Shown here in pieces: positions 43,499 to 53,232 of a stretch of 60,567 bases of DNA; the stretch's first letter is position 1, and each line of letters opens with the position of its first letter. Made by a program: the position numbers and the translations under genes. Source of the DNA: Lachnospiraceae bacterium UBA3850 (lineage in GTDB: Bacteria > Bacillota > Clostridia > Lachnospirales > Lachnospiraceae); assembly GCA_002392655.1 (NCBI GenBank), contig DGHK01000058.1:1-60567 (forward strand), given 5' to 3'. The notes under the pieces were generated by a model that had not been told where the DNA came from, made no database searches, and saw nothing but the letters and a program-made list of their open reading frames with translations.

Positions 43499-45085
43499 AT
43501 GAAGGTCATTAATTACAGCACTGTAGATAGTGAAATCCACTTAACTAAATATAGAAAAAAGGGTTTCCTCAGACTGGTATTCAGTAGACTTGTATGGATT
43601 CTTATTCTTCTTTTTCTACAGCTCTACCTTTTTTATGGTATCTTTTCATGGATGAAAGGCTTTTACAGACATTATTCATATGTAATGGTCGTATTCAGAA
43701 TAATAATGACACTTTTTCTGTTTAATAATGATATGGAATCATCGGCAAAGCTTACGTGGCTTATAATCATAAGTATCGCCCCGGTTCCCGGCTCGCTTTT
43801 TCTTGCTTACACCATAACCGATCTCGGACATATAAAGCTTAAGAGAAATGTACTCAGGGTTATTGAGGAAACGGCTCATGCGCTTCCTGAAAATATGGAC
43901 GTGGTGGAAGAGCTTGGAAATGAGAGGCGAAGTCTTAAGTCGATTAATACTTATCTGAATAAAACAGGCTGCTTCCCTGTATATAAGGATACTGACGTAA
44001 CCTATTACCCAACCGGTGAGGCTTGCTTTGACGATCTTATAGCTGAGCTTGAAAAAGCAGAAAAGTTTATCTTTATGGAGTTCTTCATCTATGATGAAGG
44101 CTATATGTGGGGCAAGGTTCTTAAGATACTTGCGGATAAGGTAAAGGCCGGAGTAGAGGTAAGGGTTATGTATGACGGGATGTGCGAGATGGAACTTCTC
44201 CCACACAACTATGCAGCCAGACTTTGTACTCTTGGAATTAAGGCGAAAACTTTTTCGCCGATTCATCCATTCATTTCAACCTATTACAATTACAGAGACC
44301 ATAGAAAGGTTCTTGTTGTCGATGGAAAAGTTGCGGTTACCGGCGGAATCAATATGGCTGATGAATACATAAACAGGATCGAGAGGTTCGGTCACTGGAA
44401 GGATTCAGTTGTATTTGTAAGAGGAAATGCAGTTAAGTCCTTTACTCTGATGTTCCTTCAGATGTGGTCTGCCGATGAGCCAAAGGTTGATCTCGGAAAC
44501 TATCTTGAAATAGATGGTGGGGTATATCCTGAAGCGTCGGGATATGTTATGCCTTATAGTGATATACCGCTTGATGATGAAAAAGTCGGCGAGAATGTAT
44601 ATATGGATATCTTGAACAGAGCATCCAAATATGTACATATAACGACACCATATCTGATACTTGATGATGAGCTCAAACGTGCCCTAAAATACGCTGCAGC
44701 AAGAGGGGTTGAGGTGAGTATCATACTTCCCGGTATACCTGATAAGCTGATGGCTTACTCGCTTGCAAAGAATCATTATAAATCGCTTGTTAAATCAGGT
44801 GTAAATATTTATGAGTATACTCCGGGCTTTATGCACGCAAAGAATTTTATCTGTGATGATAAGAAAGCAGTAGTAGGCTCGATCAATCTGGACTATAGAA
44901 GTCTGTATCATCATTTTGAATGTGCACTTTATATGTATAAAACTGATTGTATAGAGGATATCGAAAGAGATTTCCAGGAAGCAATCAAGGTCAGCAAGAA
45001 AATAACGCTTGAGACGATCAAGAAGGAGAACATACTATATCGTGCTTCCGGTCATGTGATGAAGCTCGTTGCACCTCTTATGTAA
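43499..45085 (+). CDS. cls: Cardiolipin synthase (phospholipase D superfamily)
   Basis: 528 residues. Three N-terminal hydrophobic segments are followed by two HKD motifs: HRKVLVVDG near residue 265 and HAKNFICDD near 445, each followed by the usual GG/GS-N element (TGGINMADE, VGSINLDYRS). It joins two phosphatidylglycerols to cardiolipin at the membrane. AGGTAGG precedes the ATG. Confidence 0.93.
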   Translation: MKVINYSTVDSEIHLTKYRKKGFLRLVFSRLVWILILLFLQLYLFYGIFSWMKGFYRHYSYVMVVFRIIMTLFLFNNDMESSAKLTWLIIISIAPVPGSLFLAYTITDLGHIKLKRNVLRVIEETAHALPENMDVVEELGNERRSLKSINTYLNKTGCFPVYKDTDVTYYPTGEACFDDLIAELEKAEKFIFMEFFIYDEGYMWGKVLKILADKVKAGVEVRVMYDGMCEMELLPHNYAARLCTLGIKAKTFSPIHPFISTYYNYRDHRKVLVVDGKVAVTGGINMADEYINRIERFGHWKDSVVFVRGNAVKSFTLMFLQMWSADEPKVDLGNYLEIDGGVYPEASGYVMPYSDIPLDDEKVGENVYMDILNRASKYVHITTPYLILDDELKRALKYAAARGVEVSIILPGIPDKLMAYSLAKNHYKSLVKSGVNIYEYTPGFMHAKNFICDDKKAVVGSINLDYRSLYHHFECALYMYKTDCIEDIERDFQEAIKVSKKITLETIKKENILYRASGHVMKLVAPLM

Positions 45086-45175
45086 TTGTCGATTAAAATG
45101 AGATGTATCGACTCGCTTTTTCTGATGAGGCAGAGAGCATCCTGCTTTAGAGATATAAAAAAGCTTAAAAAATGC

Positions 45176-45204
45176 TTGATTTATATAAACTGTTGTGCTA
45201 ACAT
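45176..45204 (+). promoter_or_regulatory. Promoter of the rpmE leader
   Basis: TTGATT (45176-45181), 17-bp spacer, TAACAT (45199-45204), about 265 bp before the rpmE start. The distance implies a long structured leader. Confidence 0.5.
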
Positions 45205-45246
45205 AGGTGCGTTGCTGGTGTGTGATCGAGACGTTGAAGAAACGCA

Positions 45247-45411
45247 GACATCGAAAATCACATTCGGTAAGTACGCACTTAGTGCTTTACTGTCTGCTTC
45301 GCAGACACTTACCTCATGCGTTTTTCGGTCACCTGCTTCGCAGGTTCAAGCATATATAACATATGCTATTTAGCCTGTGAACAGTCACATAGCATATGTT
45401 TTATATGCTTG
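45247..45411 (+). ncRNA. Highly structured leader upstream of rpmE (multibranched RNA or repeat element)
   Basis: The 383 bp between cls and rpmE hold no credible gene but many nested inverted repeats. GGTAAGT (45266-45272) pairs with ACTTACC (45307-45313) around two hairpins, GCAC-TTA-GTGC (45275-45285) and GTCTGC-TTC-GCAGAC (45292-45306). A third hairpin is ACCTGC-TTC-GCAGGT (45331-45345). A long arm follows: CAAGCATATA (45347-45356) with TATATGCTTG (45402-45411) around CATATGCTAT (45360-45369) and ATAGCATATG (45389-45398). It could be a ribosomal-protein leader sensing L31, or a small interspersed repeat. Confidence 0.5.
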
Positions 45412-45422
45412 TCTGCAGGCCT

Positions 45423-45437
45423 TGACACGTAGTGTCA
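45423..45437. repeat. Small palindrome between the structured leader and rpmE
   Basis: TGACAC-GTA-GTGTCA is a perfect 6-bp inverted repeat. It overlaps a TTGACA that has TTACAT 18 bp downstream; as a promoter this would start at the ribosome site, so an operator or RNA hairpin is more likely. Confidence 0.4.
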
Positions 45438-45468
45438 CACATACGTTACATAGAAAAGGAGAATAATT

Positions 45469-45678
45469 ATGAGAGAAGGAATACATCCAGATTATTATCA
45501 GGCAAAGGTTGTATGCAACTGTGGAAATGAGTTCGTAACAGGCTCAACTAAGGAAGACATCCACGTTGAAATCTGCTCAAAATGCCATTCTTTCTATACA
45601 GGTCAGCAGAAGGCTATCAAGGCTGATGGACGTATAGATAAGTTCAACAAGAAGTATGGCGTTAAAGCAGGTAACTAG
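45469..45678 (+). CDS. rpmE: 50S ribosomal protein L31 (zinc-binding form)
   Basis: 69 residues, full length. It starts [19 protein letters not shown] and has the cysteine set of the zinc-containing form (CNCG, CSKC). AAAAGGAG precedes the ATG. As in many Firmicutes it is followed by a DUF1385 gene, prmC and prfA. Confidence 0.97.
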   Translation: MREGIHPDYYQAKVVCNCGNEFVTGSTKEDIHVEICSKCHSFYTGQQKAIKADGRIDKFNKKYGVKAGN

Positions 45679-45702
45679 ATTAATATACAATTTGAATTCA
45701 AG

Positions 45703-45756
45703 CGGCAGATGAGGTGCTTTTAGTTAGTATACCTCGTCTGCCGTTGTTTCTTTTTT
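45703..45756 (+). terminator. Intrinsic terminator/attenuator between rpmE and the DUF1385 gene
   Basis: A 13-bp stem (45703-45715 with 45731-45743, one G-T pair) and a T-rich tail TTGTTTCTTTTTT. The ribosome site of the next gene begins at the end of the tail, so it probably reduces but does not stop read-through. Confidence 0.8.
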
Positions 45757-45766
45757 GGAGAGAACT

Positions 45767-46759
45767 ATGAAGAGAGTGAGCATAGGCGGACAGGCGGTGC
45801 TTGAGGGTGTTATGATGAAGGGCCCGAAGTCATATGCACTTGCAGTCAGAAAGCCTGACAAAGAGATAGAAGTGCAGGTAACTCCATATGTTTCGATGGG
45901 AGAGAGGCATAAGTCTCTTTCTATTCCGATACTACGAGGAGTGGTGAACTTCCTTGAATCGCTTTTTATAGGAATGAAAACTCTGATGGCTTCCTCTGAA
46001 TATTTTGAGGAGGAAGAGGATACAGTAGACGCTAAAGAGAAGACAGGATTAGAAATAAAAGAAGTAAAAGAAGAAAAGACAGAAAATAAAGAAAAGGCAG
46101 GAAAGACTGAAAAGGAGGGCTCGAATACTGGCTATCTAGTGCTGACGCTGATCATTTCACTGGTCATTGCAATCGGAGTCTTTATGCTGCTTCCTGCATT
46201 TGTTGCAAACTTCCTTTACAAGCTGACCTCAAGTCATCTGTTGGTTAATACTGCCGAGGGTATCTTAAGACTTCTTATCTTCCTCGGATATGTGGCACTT
46301 ATATCCCGTATGGAGGATATAAAACGTACATTTATGTATCATGGTGCTGAGCATAAGTCGATCAACTGTCTCGAGGCAGGAGATGACCTGACTGTAGAAA
46401 ATGTAAGAAAGCACACCCGCTTCCATAAGCGTTGCGGAACGAGCTTTGTATTTATAGTAATGATCATAAGTATTTTTGTATTTATGTTTGTCAGAACAGA
46501 CATCATGTGGCTCAGACTTCTATCAAGAGTTCTTCTGATACCACTTGTTGCCGGCATATCATACGAGTTTATCAGATATGCAGGTATGCATAGGAATAAA
46601 TGTTCCAATGTTCTTAGTGCTCCGGGACTCTGGGTACAGAGACTTACAACAAAGGAGCCGGATGATGAGATGATAGAGGTTGCCATCAAATCTGTTGAGG
46701 GTGTTATAGACTGGCATGAATATGTAGAGCATGTCAGAAATAATTCATTTGAGGCATAG
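45767..46759 (+). CDS. DUF1385 family membrane protein (YqhQ-like)
   Basis: 330 residues. It starts with the family signature GGQAVLEGVMMKGP; a Lys/Glu-rich stretch (about 85-125) precedes four hydrophobic segments, and YHGAEHKSINCLEAG is the second conserved block. Function is not established; the gene is widely found between rpmE and prmC. I start at ATG 45767 (GGAG six bases upstream). Confidence 0.9.
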   Translation: MKRVSIGGQAVLEGVMMKGPKSYALAVRKPDKEIEVQVTPYVSMGERHKSLSIPILRGVVNFLESLFIGMKTLMASSEYFEEEEDTVDAKEKTGLEIKEVKEEKTENKEKAGKTEKEGSNTGYLVLTLIISLVIAIGVFMLLPAFVANFLYKLTSSHLLVNTAEGILRLLIFLGYVALISRMEDIKRTFMYHGAEHKSINCLEAGDDLTVENVRKHTRFHKRCGTSFVFIVMIISIFVFMFVRTDIMWLRLLSRVLLIPLVAGISYEFIRYAGMHRNKCSNVLSAPGLWVQRLTTKEPDDEMIEVAIKSVEGVIDWHEYVEHVRNNSFEA

Positions 46760-46811
46760 GCCTGTACTTAACTTTTGAGTATTGAGCCGTATATAAATAG
46801 AAGGTGATGTA

Positions 46812-47711
46812 TTGTCAGAATTCGAAAAGAGATATGGAGAAAAGACAATAGGGGGACTTATAGCAAAGGGGACAAGGATACTTACAGATGCGGGAATTGA
46901 AAACTCCCAGGCGGAGGCCAGGCATCTGCTGAGTCATTATCTCGACATGGATATGGCCGCTATGTATGCAAATCTCTCAGATGAGGTAGATGAGTTCACG
47001 GCTATGAGATATGCGAAGTCCATCAGTAAGAGAGCAACTCACTACCCGTATCAATATATACTGGGTTTTACATACTTTCTGGATTATACATTTTTCTGTG
47101 AGGAAGGAGTGCTGATTCCGAGGTACGATACCGAAGGTCTGGTACTTAAGGCCATAGAGATGGCTCCGGATAAGGATATAGATGTGCTGGATATGTGTAC
47201 CGGTACGGGATGTATCGGAATATCCTACTATCTGATGAGGAGCAGAGACGGTTATGATGATAATGTAACTCTTGCCGATATCTCTGAGGATGCACTGGAG
47301 CTTGCCAAGAAAAATGCAAGAAAGCTGAATGCTCATATAGATATCATAAAGACGGATCTCTTTGAGGAACTTAAGGATGAAAAGGGCAGACCGTTAAAGA
47401 AGTATGACATGATACTCAGTAATCCTCCTTATATAAGAACGGGTGATATGACCAAGCTCATAAAGGATGTCCGGGACTATGAACCCAGGCTTGCACTTGA
47501 AGCCGGACCGGATGGACTCAGGTTTTATCGGAGGATAATTGATGAGGCTGTGCATTTTCTGAAGGATGAAGGAAAACTCATAATGGAGATAGGCTATGAT
47601 CAGTATCTTGATGTAGAAAAGCTGATGAGAGAAGCCGGTTTTAAGGATATATACAAGACGAAGGATATGAGCAATCTGGATCGTGTGATATACGGAACGC
47701 TTTATAAGTAG
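46812..47711 (+). CDS. prmC: Release factor glutamine methyltransferase
   Basis: 299 residues with a SAM-binding motif LDMCTGTGCIGIS and the catalytic NPPY in LSNPPYIRTGD. PrmC methylates the Gln of the GGQ motif in release factors; the RF1 gene follows 27 bp downstream. The start is TTG 46812 after AAGGTGAT. Confidence 0.95.
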   Translation: MSEFEKRYGEKTIGGLIAKGTRILTDAGIENSQAEARHLLSHYLDMDMAAMYANLSDEVDEFTAMRYAKSISKRATHYPYQYILGFTYFLDYTFFCEEGVLIPRYDTEGLVLKAIEMAPDKDIDVLDMCTGTGCIGISYYLMRSRDGYDDNVTLADISEDALELAKKNARKLNAHIDIIKTDLFEELKDEKGRPLKKYDMILSNPPYIRTGDMTKLIKDVRDYEPRLALEAGPDGLRFYRRIIDEAVHFLKDEGKLIMEIGYDQYLDVEKLMREAGFKDIYKTKDMSNLDRVIYGTLYK

Positions 47712-47738
47712 AGATTATAAGAAAAAGAGGAAAGAACT

Positions 47739-48815
47739 ATGTTTGACAAATTGGATGAACTGGTTGAAAAGCTTGAACAGATTATGAAGGAGCTTTCTGA
47801 TCCTGATGTTGTAAATGATCAAAACAGATTTAAGAAGCTCATGAAAGAGCAGAGTGATCTCACTCCTATAGTTGAAAAGTACAAGGAGTATAAGCAGGCT
47901 AAGCAGGATGAAGAGGACAGCCTGATGATACTTGATGAAGAATCCGATGAGGAGATGAAGGAGCTTGCTAAGGAAGAGCTTTCAGAAGCGAAGAAAGCGA
48001 TAGAGAGATGTGAGCAGGAGCTTAAGATCCTTCTTCTTCCTAAGGATGCCAACGATGATAAGAACGTTGTTGTTGAAATCAGAGCCGGTGTCGGTGGCGA
48101 TGAGGCAGCGCTTTTTGCAGGTGAGCTTTACCGTATGTATCAGCATTATGCAGAGAAAAAGAGATGGCAGACAGAGCTCATCTCTATAGATGATACAGGA
48201 ATCGGTGGTATCAAGGATGTAAACTTCCTCATAAAAGGAAAGGGTGCATATAGTAAGCTCAAGTATGAGAGCGGGGTTCACAGAGTTCAGCGTGTACCTG
48301 AAACAGAATCAGGTGGACGTATTCATACATCAGCAGCATCTGTAGCAATTATGCCGGAAGCAGAAGAGGTGGATGTAGAGATAAATGATAATGATATACG
48401 TATAGATGTCATGAGAGCATCAGGAAATGGTGGTCAGTGTGTAAATACAACTGACTCTGCTGTAAGACTTACACATTATCCTACGGGAATAGTTATTTAC
48501 AGCCAGACAGAGAAGTCTCAGATACAGAATAAGGCTAAAGCGTTTGCACTTCTCAGAACCAAGCTCTATGATCTTGAAATGCAGAAGGCACACGATGCAG
48601 AGGCTGAGGCAAGAAGAAGTCAGATAGGTTCAGGAGACCGTTCTGAGAAGGTTAGAACTTACAACTTTCCTCAAAGTCGTGTTACTGATCACAGAATAAA
48701 GCTTACATCCTATAGACTAAACGAGGTTCTTAATGGAGACCTTGATGAGTTTATAGATGCACTTACTGCAGCTGACCAGGCTGCTAAGCTCGCTAAAATG
48801 GAGGACGAAGAGTAA
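47739..48815 (+). CDS. prfA: Peptide chain release factor 1
   Basis: 358 residues, full length. It contains the stop-codon reading motif PET in [14 protein letters not shown] and the catalytic GGQ in [20 protein letters not shown]. It terminates translation at UAA and UAG. It forms an operon with prmC, its modifying enzyme. Confidence 0.97.
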   Translation: MFDKLDELVEKLEQIMKELSDPDVVNDQNRFKKLMKEQSDLTPIVEKYKEYKQAKQDEEDSLMILDEESDEEMKELAKEELSEAKKAIERCEQELKILLLPKDANDDKNVVVEIRAGVGGDEAALFAGELYRMYQHYAEKKRWQTELISIDDTGIGGIKDVNFLIKGKGAYSKLKYESGVHRVQRVPETESGGRIHTSAASVAIMPEAEEVDVEINDNDIRIDVMRASGNGGQCVNTTDSAVRLTHYPTGIVIYSQTEKSQIQNKAKAFALLRTKLYDLEMQKAHDAEAEARRSQIGSGDRSEKVRTYNFPQSRVTDHRIKLTSYRLNEVLNGDLDEFIDALTAADQAAKLAKMEDEE

Positions 48816-48855
48816 GGGCATTTTGATAAAAATATGATAAAACAGGAGGAGTAAG

Positions 48856-49683
48856 ATGAGTGATGTTGTCATTTCCATAGAAGGTCTTGAAAAAAGCTAT
48901 GGAAAACACAAAGTACTTAAGGGTGTAGATATGCACATCCAAAAGGGTGATATCTATGGTCTTATAGGTAAGAATGGTGCCGGTAAAACGACGCTGTTTA
49001 AAACGATTCTTGGCCTTTCTGAGTTTGAGGCCGGAAAGCTTTCAATCTTAGGTGCAAAGGGAAGAAGAGGTAATGCGGCAGCTAGAAGTCATATAGGATT
49101 TCTTGTAGGTACTTCTCAGTATGAATATCTCAGCGGAAGAGCCAATCTTGAATACTTCAGAAGAATCAAGGGGATTAAAGACAAGAACGAGGTTGACAGA
49201 GTACTTGATATAGTTGGCCTTGATGAGAAGGCTGCAAAAAAGCCTGCAGGTAGGTATTCTTTGGGTATGAAGCAGCGTCTTGGTATAGCAAATGCGCTTC
49301 TTGGTAATCCTGAAATTCTTATTTTCGATGAGCCTACAAATGGACTTGATCCACAGGGTATCATGGATATAAGAAATCTGATGCAGAAGATAAATGAAGA
49401 GTGCGGAACTACAATAATTGTTTCATCACACATCCTTGGTGAGCTTCAGAATACAGCCCACAGATTTGGTATCCTTAATGATGGTGTTATGATTAAGGAG
49501 CTTGTTCAGGATGACTTCAGAGTCCAGAAGAACATAACATCTATAAATGTTGAAGATCAGGATGTTGATAAAGCTGTAAAACTCCTTGAACAGAGTGGTA
49601 TAAAGGTTCATGGAACTACTCAGGCACAGTCTTCACTTGAGGATTATTACTTTGATCTTATAGGAGGTGAAGAAAATGCGTAG
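48856..49683 (+). CDS. ABC transporter ATP-binding protein (BcrA type)
   Basis: 275 residues: Walker A GKNGAGKTT near residue 40, signature YSLGMKQRLG, Walker B ILIFDEPTNGLDP. It resembles ATPases of two-gene bacitracin/lantibiotic-type exporters. The permease gene overlaps its 3' end by 8 bp. Substrate unknown; neither a two-component system nor a biosynthetic gene lies nearby. Confidence 0.92.
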   Translation: MSDVVISIEGLEKSYGKHKVLKGVDMHIQKGDIYGLIGKNGAGKTTLFKTILGLSEFEAGKLSILGAKGRRGNAAARSHIGFLVGTSQYEYLSGRANLEYFRRIKGIKDKNEVDRVLDIVGLDEKAAKKPAGRYSLGMKQRLGIANALLGNPEILIFDEPTNGLDPQGIMDIRNLMQKINEECGTTIIVSSHILGELQNTAHRFGILNDGVMIKELVQDDFRVQKNITSINVEDQDVDKAVKLLEQSGIKVHGTTQAQSSLEDYYFDLIGGEENA

Positions 49684-50428
49684 AACTATAGGAGCAGATA
49701 TCATAAGAATTCAGAGAAAAAAGTCACTGCTTATTACATCATTTCTAGTTATTTCCTTTATTTTACTAGCAGGTATAATAGCAGGTCTAGGAGTAATTAA
49801 AGGTGACAAGAATGAGAATTTTTCAATGTTTGTAACAGCGGCAATTGCATTTTGTCCTTTTATGACAGGTATTCCGATTTTCACTTCTGTATTCAGCGAT
49901 GATTTTAAGAGTCATTCGATGCAGGTTTCTATCGGACGAGGATTTTCAAGAAATAAGCTCGTATATGCCAGATTCTTTGAAACTCTTATAATGGTTGCAG
50001 AAGCATTTATTGTGTTTTCATTATTCATTATAGGACTTGCAGTTATTTTCAGTATAGATTGCAAGGGAATGATGGGGCCGATTAAGAATCTTTGGATGTC
50101 ATATCCTAATATCATATGTTACTTTGCCGTTTCAATGATTTTTGTTTTCCTTACTCAGTCAGGAACTCTCGGTCTTGTGGTTTATATACTTCTTGCCGCA
50201 AGTATTACTGATATGATTCTTAATCTGCTTAGGCTGGTTCCATTTGTACGTGATTTGAAGTTTAATATTGCCAACCTTACAATAGATGGAATGATCGGTT
50301 GTGTATACAGCTCGGAAAGAGAGATATGGAAGAGATGTGTATATGGAGTAGCAGTTCTGGTGATATTTATCATCATTCCTATTATAGCTTCAAAGAAGAT
50401 TTTCAAGCATAAAGAGCTTGAATTCTAA
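49676..50428 (+). CDS. ABC transporter permease (ABC-2 like)
   Basis: 250 residues and about six TM helices; RNKLVYARFFETLI is typical of permeases of BcrA-type exporters. I start at ATG 49676, seven bases after AGGAGGTG; the open frame extends to GTG 49667. It pairs with the ATPase just upstream. Confidence 0.85.
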   Translation: MRRTIGADIIRIQRKKSLLITSFLVISFILLAGIIAGLGVIKGDKNENFSMFVTAAIAFCPFMTGIPIFTSVFSDDFKSHSMQVSIGRGFSRNKLVYARFFETLIMVAEAFIVFSLFIIGLAVIFSIDCKGMMGPIKNLWMSYPNIICYFAVSMIFVFLTQSGTLGLVVYILLAASITDMILNLLRLVPFVRDLKFNIANLTIDGMIGCVYSSEREIWKRCVYGVAVLVIFIIIPIIASKKIFKHKELEF

Positions 50429-50443
50429 ACTGTAGATTAAAAC

Positions 50444-50473
50444 TTGTGTTTTTTTAAGAAACAGTATTATAAT
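50444..50473 (+). promoter_or_regulatory. Promoter of the small membrane protein gene
   Basis: TTGTGT (50444-50449), 18-bp spacer, TATAAT (50468-50473), 43 bp before ATG 50516. Confidence 0.55.
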
Positions 50474-50515
50474 AAAAGAATAAAAGTATTATTAAGAAAG
50501 ATAGAGGTATTGATT

Positions 50516-50905
50516 ATGTGTATTTTATTTGCAATTTTAGCACTTGTAACTTCAATTATTGGAACAATCCTTTTTGGTATCGCCGGTGGTTGCGTAACAG
50601 CTATATTTGCTATTCTTGCTATCGTATTTGCTGTAAAGAAGAAGAGTGAAGAAGGTGGTGGAACAGGATCTATCGTTATTTCCATTATCTCTTTAGTGCT
50701 TGGTATTTCAATCACTATGATATTTATAGGTGTTTCAGGTGTGGTTAAGGAACAGGCAAAGAAAGTTGATTCTCCTATAGTTGAGAAGTACGCTGATGAC
50801 CTCAAGTTTGGTGTTTTAGGATTTGCTATTGCTGCATCAAATGATGGTGTTGATGTTAATGAGCTTGCTGATGAGTTCAAGAGAGTATCAGATAGTTATA
50901 AATAA
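50516..50905 (+). CDS. Small membrane protein, function unknown (DUF4190-like)
   Basis: 129 residues with two hydrophobic segments forming most of the first 85 residues (LFAILALVTSIIGTILFG and SIVISIISLVLGISITMIF), Gly-rich between them, then a soluble tail of about 45. The Gly-rich turn and two-helix layout recall DUF4190 proteins. I start at ATG 50516 (AGAGGT upstream); 24 more open codons precede it but overlap the promoter. Confidence 0.7.
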   Translation: MCILFAILALVTSIIGTILFGIAGGCVTAIFAILAIVFAVKKKSEEGGGTGSIVISIISLVLGISITMIFIGVSGVVKEQAKKVDSPIVEKYADDLKFGVLGFAIAASNDGVDVNELADEFKRVSDSYK

Positions 50906-50938
50906 GATTCTAAAATAAAATTTTGAGAGGTGTTAATT

Positions 50939-51661
50939 ATGGTATGTAAGATATGTGGGGCAACTATTCCGGAAGGAGTAGAGTATTGTCCGAATTGTGG
51001 GGCACAGGTTGAAAAAAAGGTACAGGATATACCTTTAGAGGATGCGCCTGAATCTCCGTTTCAGGAGTTTGATCCTGAGGATGGAACAACAGTGCTTACA
51101 GATGGTATGTCAGGACCACTTGTAGCAGATCAATTAGATAAAAAGCCAAGAGAACATCAGCCTCAGAGTCCTGAGGGAAAGGTTGTTACTCCGGCTCCTG
51201 TTACAGGATCTTCGATTTTGTCCGATTCAAGTGTTGCACCAAGTCCGCAGGCACCTCAGCCTGGAGCACCAGCACCTCAGCCGGCACAGCCACAGGCAGT
51301 GAAGCCGCAGGTAGCTCCACAGGCTATGCAGCCACAGGTGGCTCCTCGTCCTATGGGACAGCCGGCTCCTATGGTTCAGCAGCCAATGTCCAGACCACCT
51401 ATACCACCAGCTGTAGCAGGAAGTCCAACAGTATCCCCTATTGGATATGCCGGATATATGTTACTGTTTGGTTTACCTATCATAGGTCTGATATTTGCTA
51501 TAGTGTTTGCAATCACCCATAAGAATAAAAATGTGAAGAATTTTGCAATAGGTTGGTTGATCTATTTCGTTATAGTGCTTGTACTAACCTTTGTTTCAGT
51601 TCTTATTCTTAGAGCAATGGGTGTGGAGTTTATGGAGGATCTCCTGGATAACCTATTCTAA
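50939..51661 (+). CDS. Zinc-ribbon, Pro/Gln-rich membrane protein
   Basis: 240 residues. A zinc ribbon starts the protein (VCKICGATIPEGVEYCPNCG: two CxxC pairs). About 110 residues of Pro/Gln/Ala-rich low-complexity linker follow, and two TM helices (about 165-190 and 200-225) near the end. Such zinc-ribbon proteins are common in Lachnospiraceae; their role is not known. The GAGAGGT site supports ATG 50939. It probably shares the promoter at 50444 with the gene before it. Confidence 0.75.
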   Translation: MVCKICGATIPEGVEYCPNCGAQVEKKVQDIPLEDAPESPFQEFDPEDGTTVLTDGMSGPLVADQLDKKPREHQPQSPEGKVVTPAPVTGSSILSDSSVAPSPQAPQPGAPAPQPAQPQAVKPQVAPQAMQPQVAPRPMGQPAPMVQQPMSRPPIPPAVAGSPTVSPIGYAGYMLLFGLPIIGLIFAIVFAITHKNKNVKNFAIGWLIYFVIVLVLTFVSVLILRAMGVEFMEDLLDNLF

Positions 51662-51679
51662 AAAGGTTTTATATACCAT

Positions 51680-53221
51680 TTAAAGTGAATTAATAAATCT
51701 CATAAAGGCATCTATTCCATCCGGAGTACGCTTGTAAACGCCAGCGTCTTCAAGCACTCCGGAGAATACAAGGCCTATTTCAGCTTGAACAATCTTATGA
51801 AGGTTGTTCTTTTTTGGTGTCTTATCAAAATTATCATTTTCGATTATTTCGCTATATTTATCCTTTATCATATCAGCCCAATTGGCATGAGAAGCTATTT
51901 CTTCTATGGAGTGAATATCCTTCTTTTCTATAAGTGCATCCTCAAGTATATCTATTTCTTTCTTTAACCTTGCAGGAAGAACTGCCAGACCCATTACTTC
52001 GATGAGTCCGATATTTTCCTTCTTGATATGATGATAGATCTCGTGAGGATGGAATACACCGAGTGGATGCTCAGACGTGGTGATGTTATTTCTCAGCACC
52101 AGGTCAAGCTCAAAAATACTGCTTCCGTCATTTAGATATCTCATCCTTGCTATAGGTGTGATCGTATTATGTGGTACTCCGTCAGTTTCAGCAAAAATAA
52201 ATGCATCCTTATCGCTGTAGCTTCTCCATGTGCGTAGGATGTGGTCAGCCAGCTCGGTTATTCTGTCGGCGTCCTTTCCCTGAAGTCTGATAGTGGACAT
52301 CGGCCATTTGATTATTCCACTATGGATATCCTCGAAACCATTGATAGTAAACTCATATTCGTAAGGTGCACGAACCATTGGAAATTCATAACCGCCTCCC
52401 TGGAAGTGATCATGTGAGAGAATAGAACCGCCCACGATAGGAAGATCAGCGTTTGAGCCGGCTGTATAATGTGGAAACAGTGTTACAAAGTCAAGCAGCT
52501 TTTTGAAGGTCTGCCTGTCTATTTTCATAGGAACGTGCTGTTCATTAAGTATGATACAGTGCTCGTTATAATATACATATGGACTGTACTGCAGGAAGTA
52601 GTTTTCGCCATTTAATACGATTGGTATTATACGGTGATTCTGTCTGGCGGGATGTGACATATTTCCTGCGTAGCCTTCATTTTCCATGCAAAGCAGGCAG
52701 GCCGGATAGCCTGATTTTTTAGCTTTACCTGCGGCGGCTATGTCTCTTGGGTCCTTTTCCGGCTTCGAAAGATTGATGGTTATATCCAGATCGCCGAATT
52801 CAGTTTTGGTTACCCATTTTTCATCCTTTTCAATTCTGTCTGTTCTTATATAGTTAGTTGCTTTACTGAAGCTGTAATAATAATCTGTGGCAAGAATTGG
52901 GTTTTGATCAAGCAAAGCCTTGAACTTCGCCCGTACGACTGAGGGTGGGGGAGTGATGAGTCCCATAACCGCAGTGTCAAAGAGATCATATCCTGTAATT
53001 GTATCAACTGCCAGAAGTCCTGCTTCCTTTGCGTAAAGTATCATATCCTCCAGTATAAGGTGCAGGTCTCTTATGCCTGCTGTTTCCTCCGGTTCTGAGT
53101 AGCCCTCAACCTTAAAGAATTCCAGCAGTTTGTTTGTTGTATATACTACGTCGTCATTATCTATAAGTCCGCTTGTTTTTCCGTATTGAATAAGCTCATA
53201 TATAAGTTTAGTTATATCCAT
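51680..53221 (-). CDS. galT: UDP-glucose-hexose-1-phosphate uridylyltransferase (class 2 GalT)
   Basis: 513 residues, the length of the Firmicutes class 2 enzyme, which differs from the 350-residue E. coli type. GGSILSHDHFQGG contains the conserved His residues, with CLLCMENEGYAGN before it. It converts galactose-1-phosphate and UDP-glucose to UDP-galactose and glucose-1-phosphate. It follows galK by 11 bp in one operon. Confidence 0.95.
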   Translation of the reverse strand: MDITKLIYELIQYGKTSGLIDNDDVVYTTNKLLEFFKVEGYSEPEETAGIRDLHLILEDMILYAKEAGLLAVDTITGYDLFDTAVMGLITPPPSVVRAKFKALLDQNPILATDYYYSFSKATNYIRTDRIEKDEKWVTKTEFGDLDITINLSKPEKDPRDIAAAGKAKKSGYPACLLCMENEGYAGNMSHPARQNHRIIPIVLNGENYFLQYSPYVYYNEHCIILNEQHVPMKIDRQTFKKLLDFVTLFPHYTAGSNADLPIVGGSILSHDHFQGGGYEFPMVRAPYEYEFTINGFEDIHSGIIKWPMSTIRLQGKDADRITELADHILRTWRSYSDKDAFIFAETDGVPHNTITPIARMRYLNDGSSIFELDLVLRNNITTSEHPLGVFHPHEIYHHIKKENIGLIEVMGLAVLPARLKKEIDILEDALIEKKDIHSIEEIASHANWADMIKDKYSEIIENDNFDKTPKKNNLHKIVQAEIGLVFSGVLEDAGVYKRTPDGIDAFMRFINSL

Positions 53222-53232
53222 AGCATTCTCCT

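Noticed and set aside
45086..45373. Open frame of 95 codons after cls
   Set aside because: It starts right at the cls stop without its own ribosome site, runs through the inverted repeats of the rpmE leader, and has no protein-like composition.
45422..45452. Second promoter just before rpmE (TTGACA, 18 bp, TTACAT)
   Set aside because: Transcription would begin at the ribosome-binding site, leaving almost no leader; the TTGACA is part of a palindrome instead.
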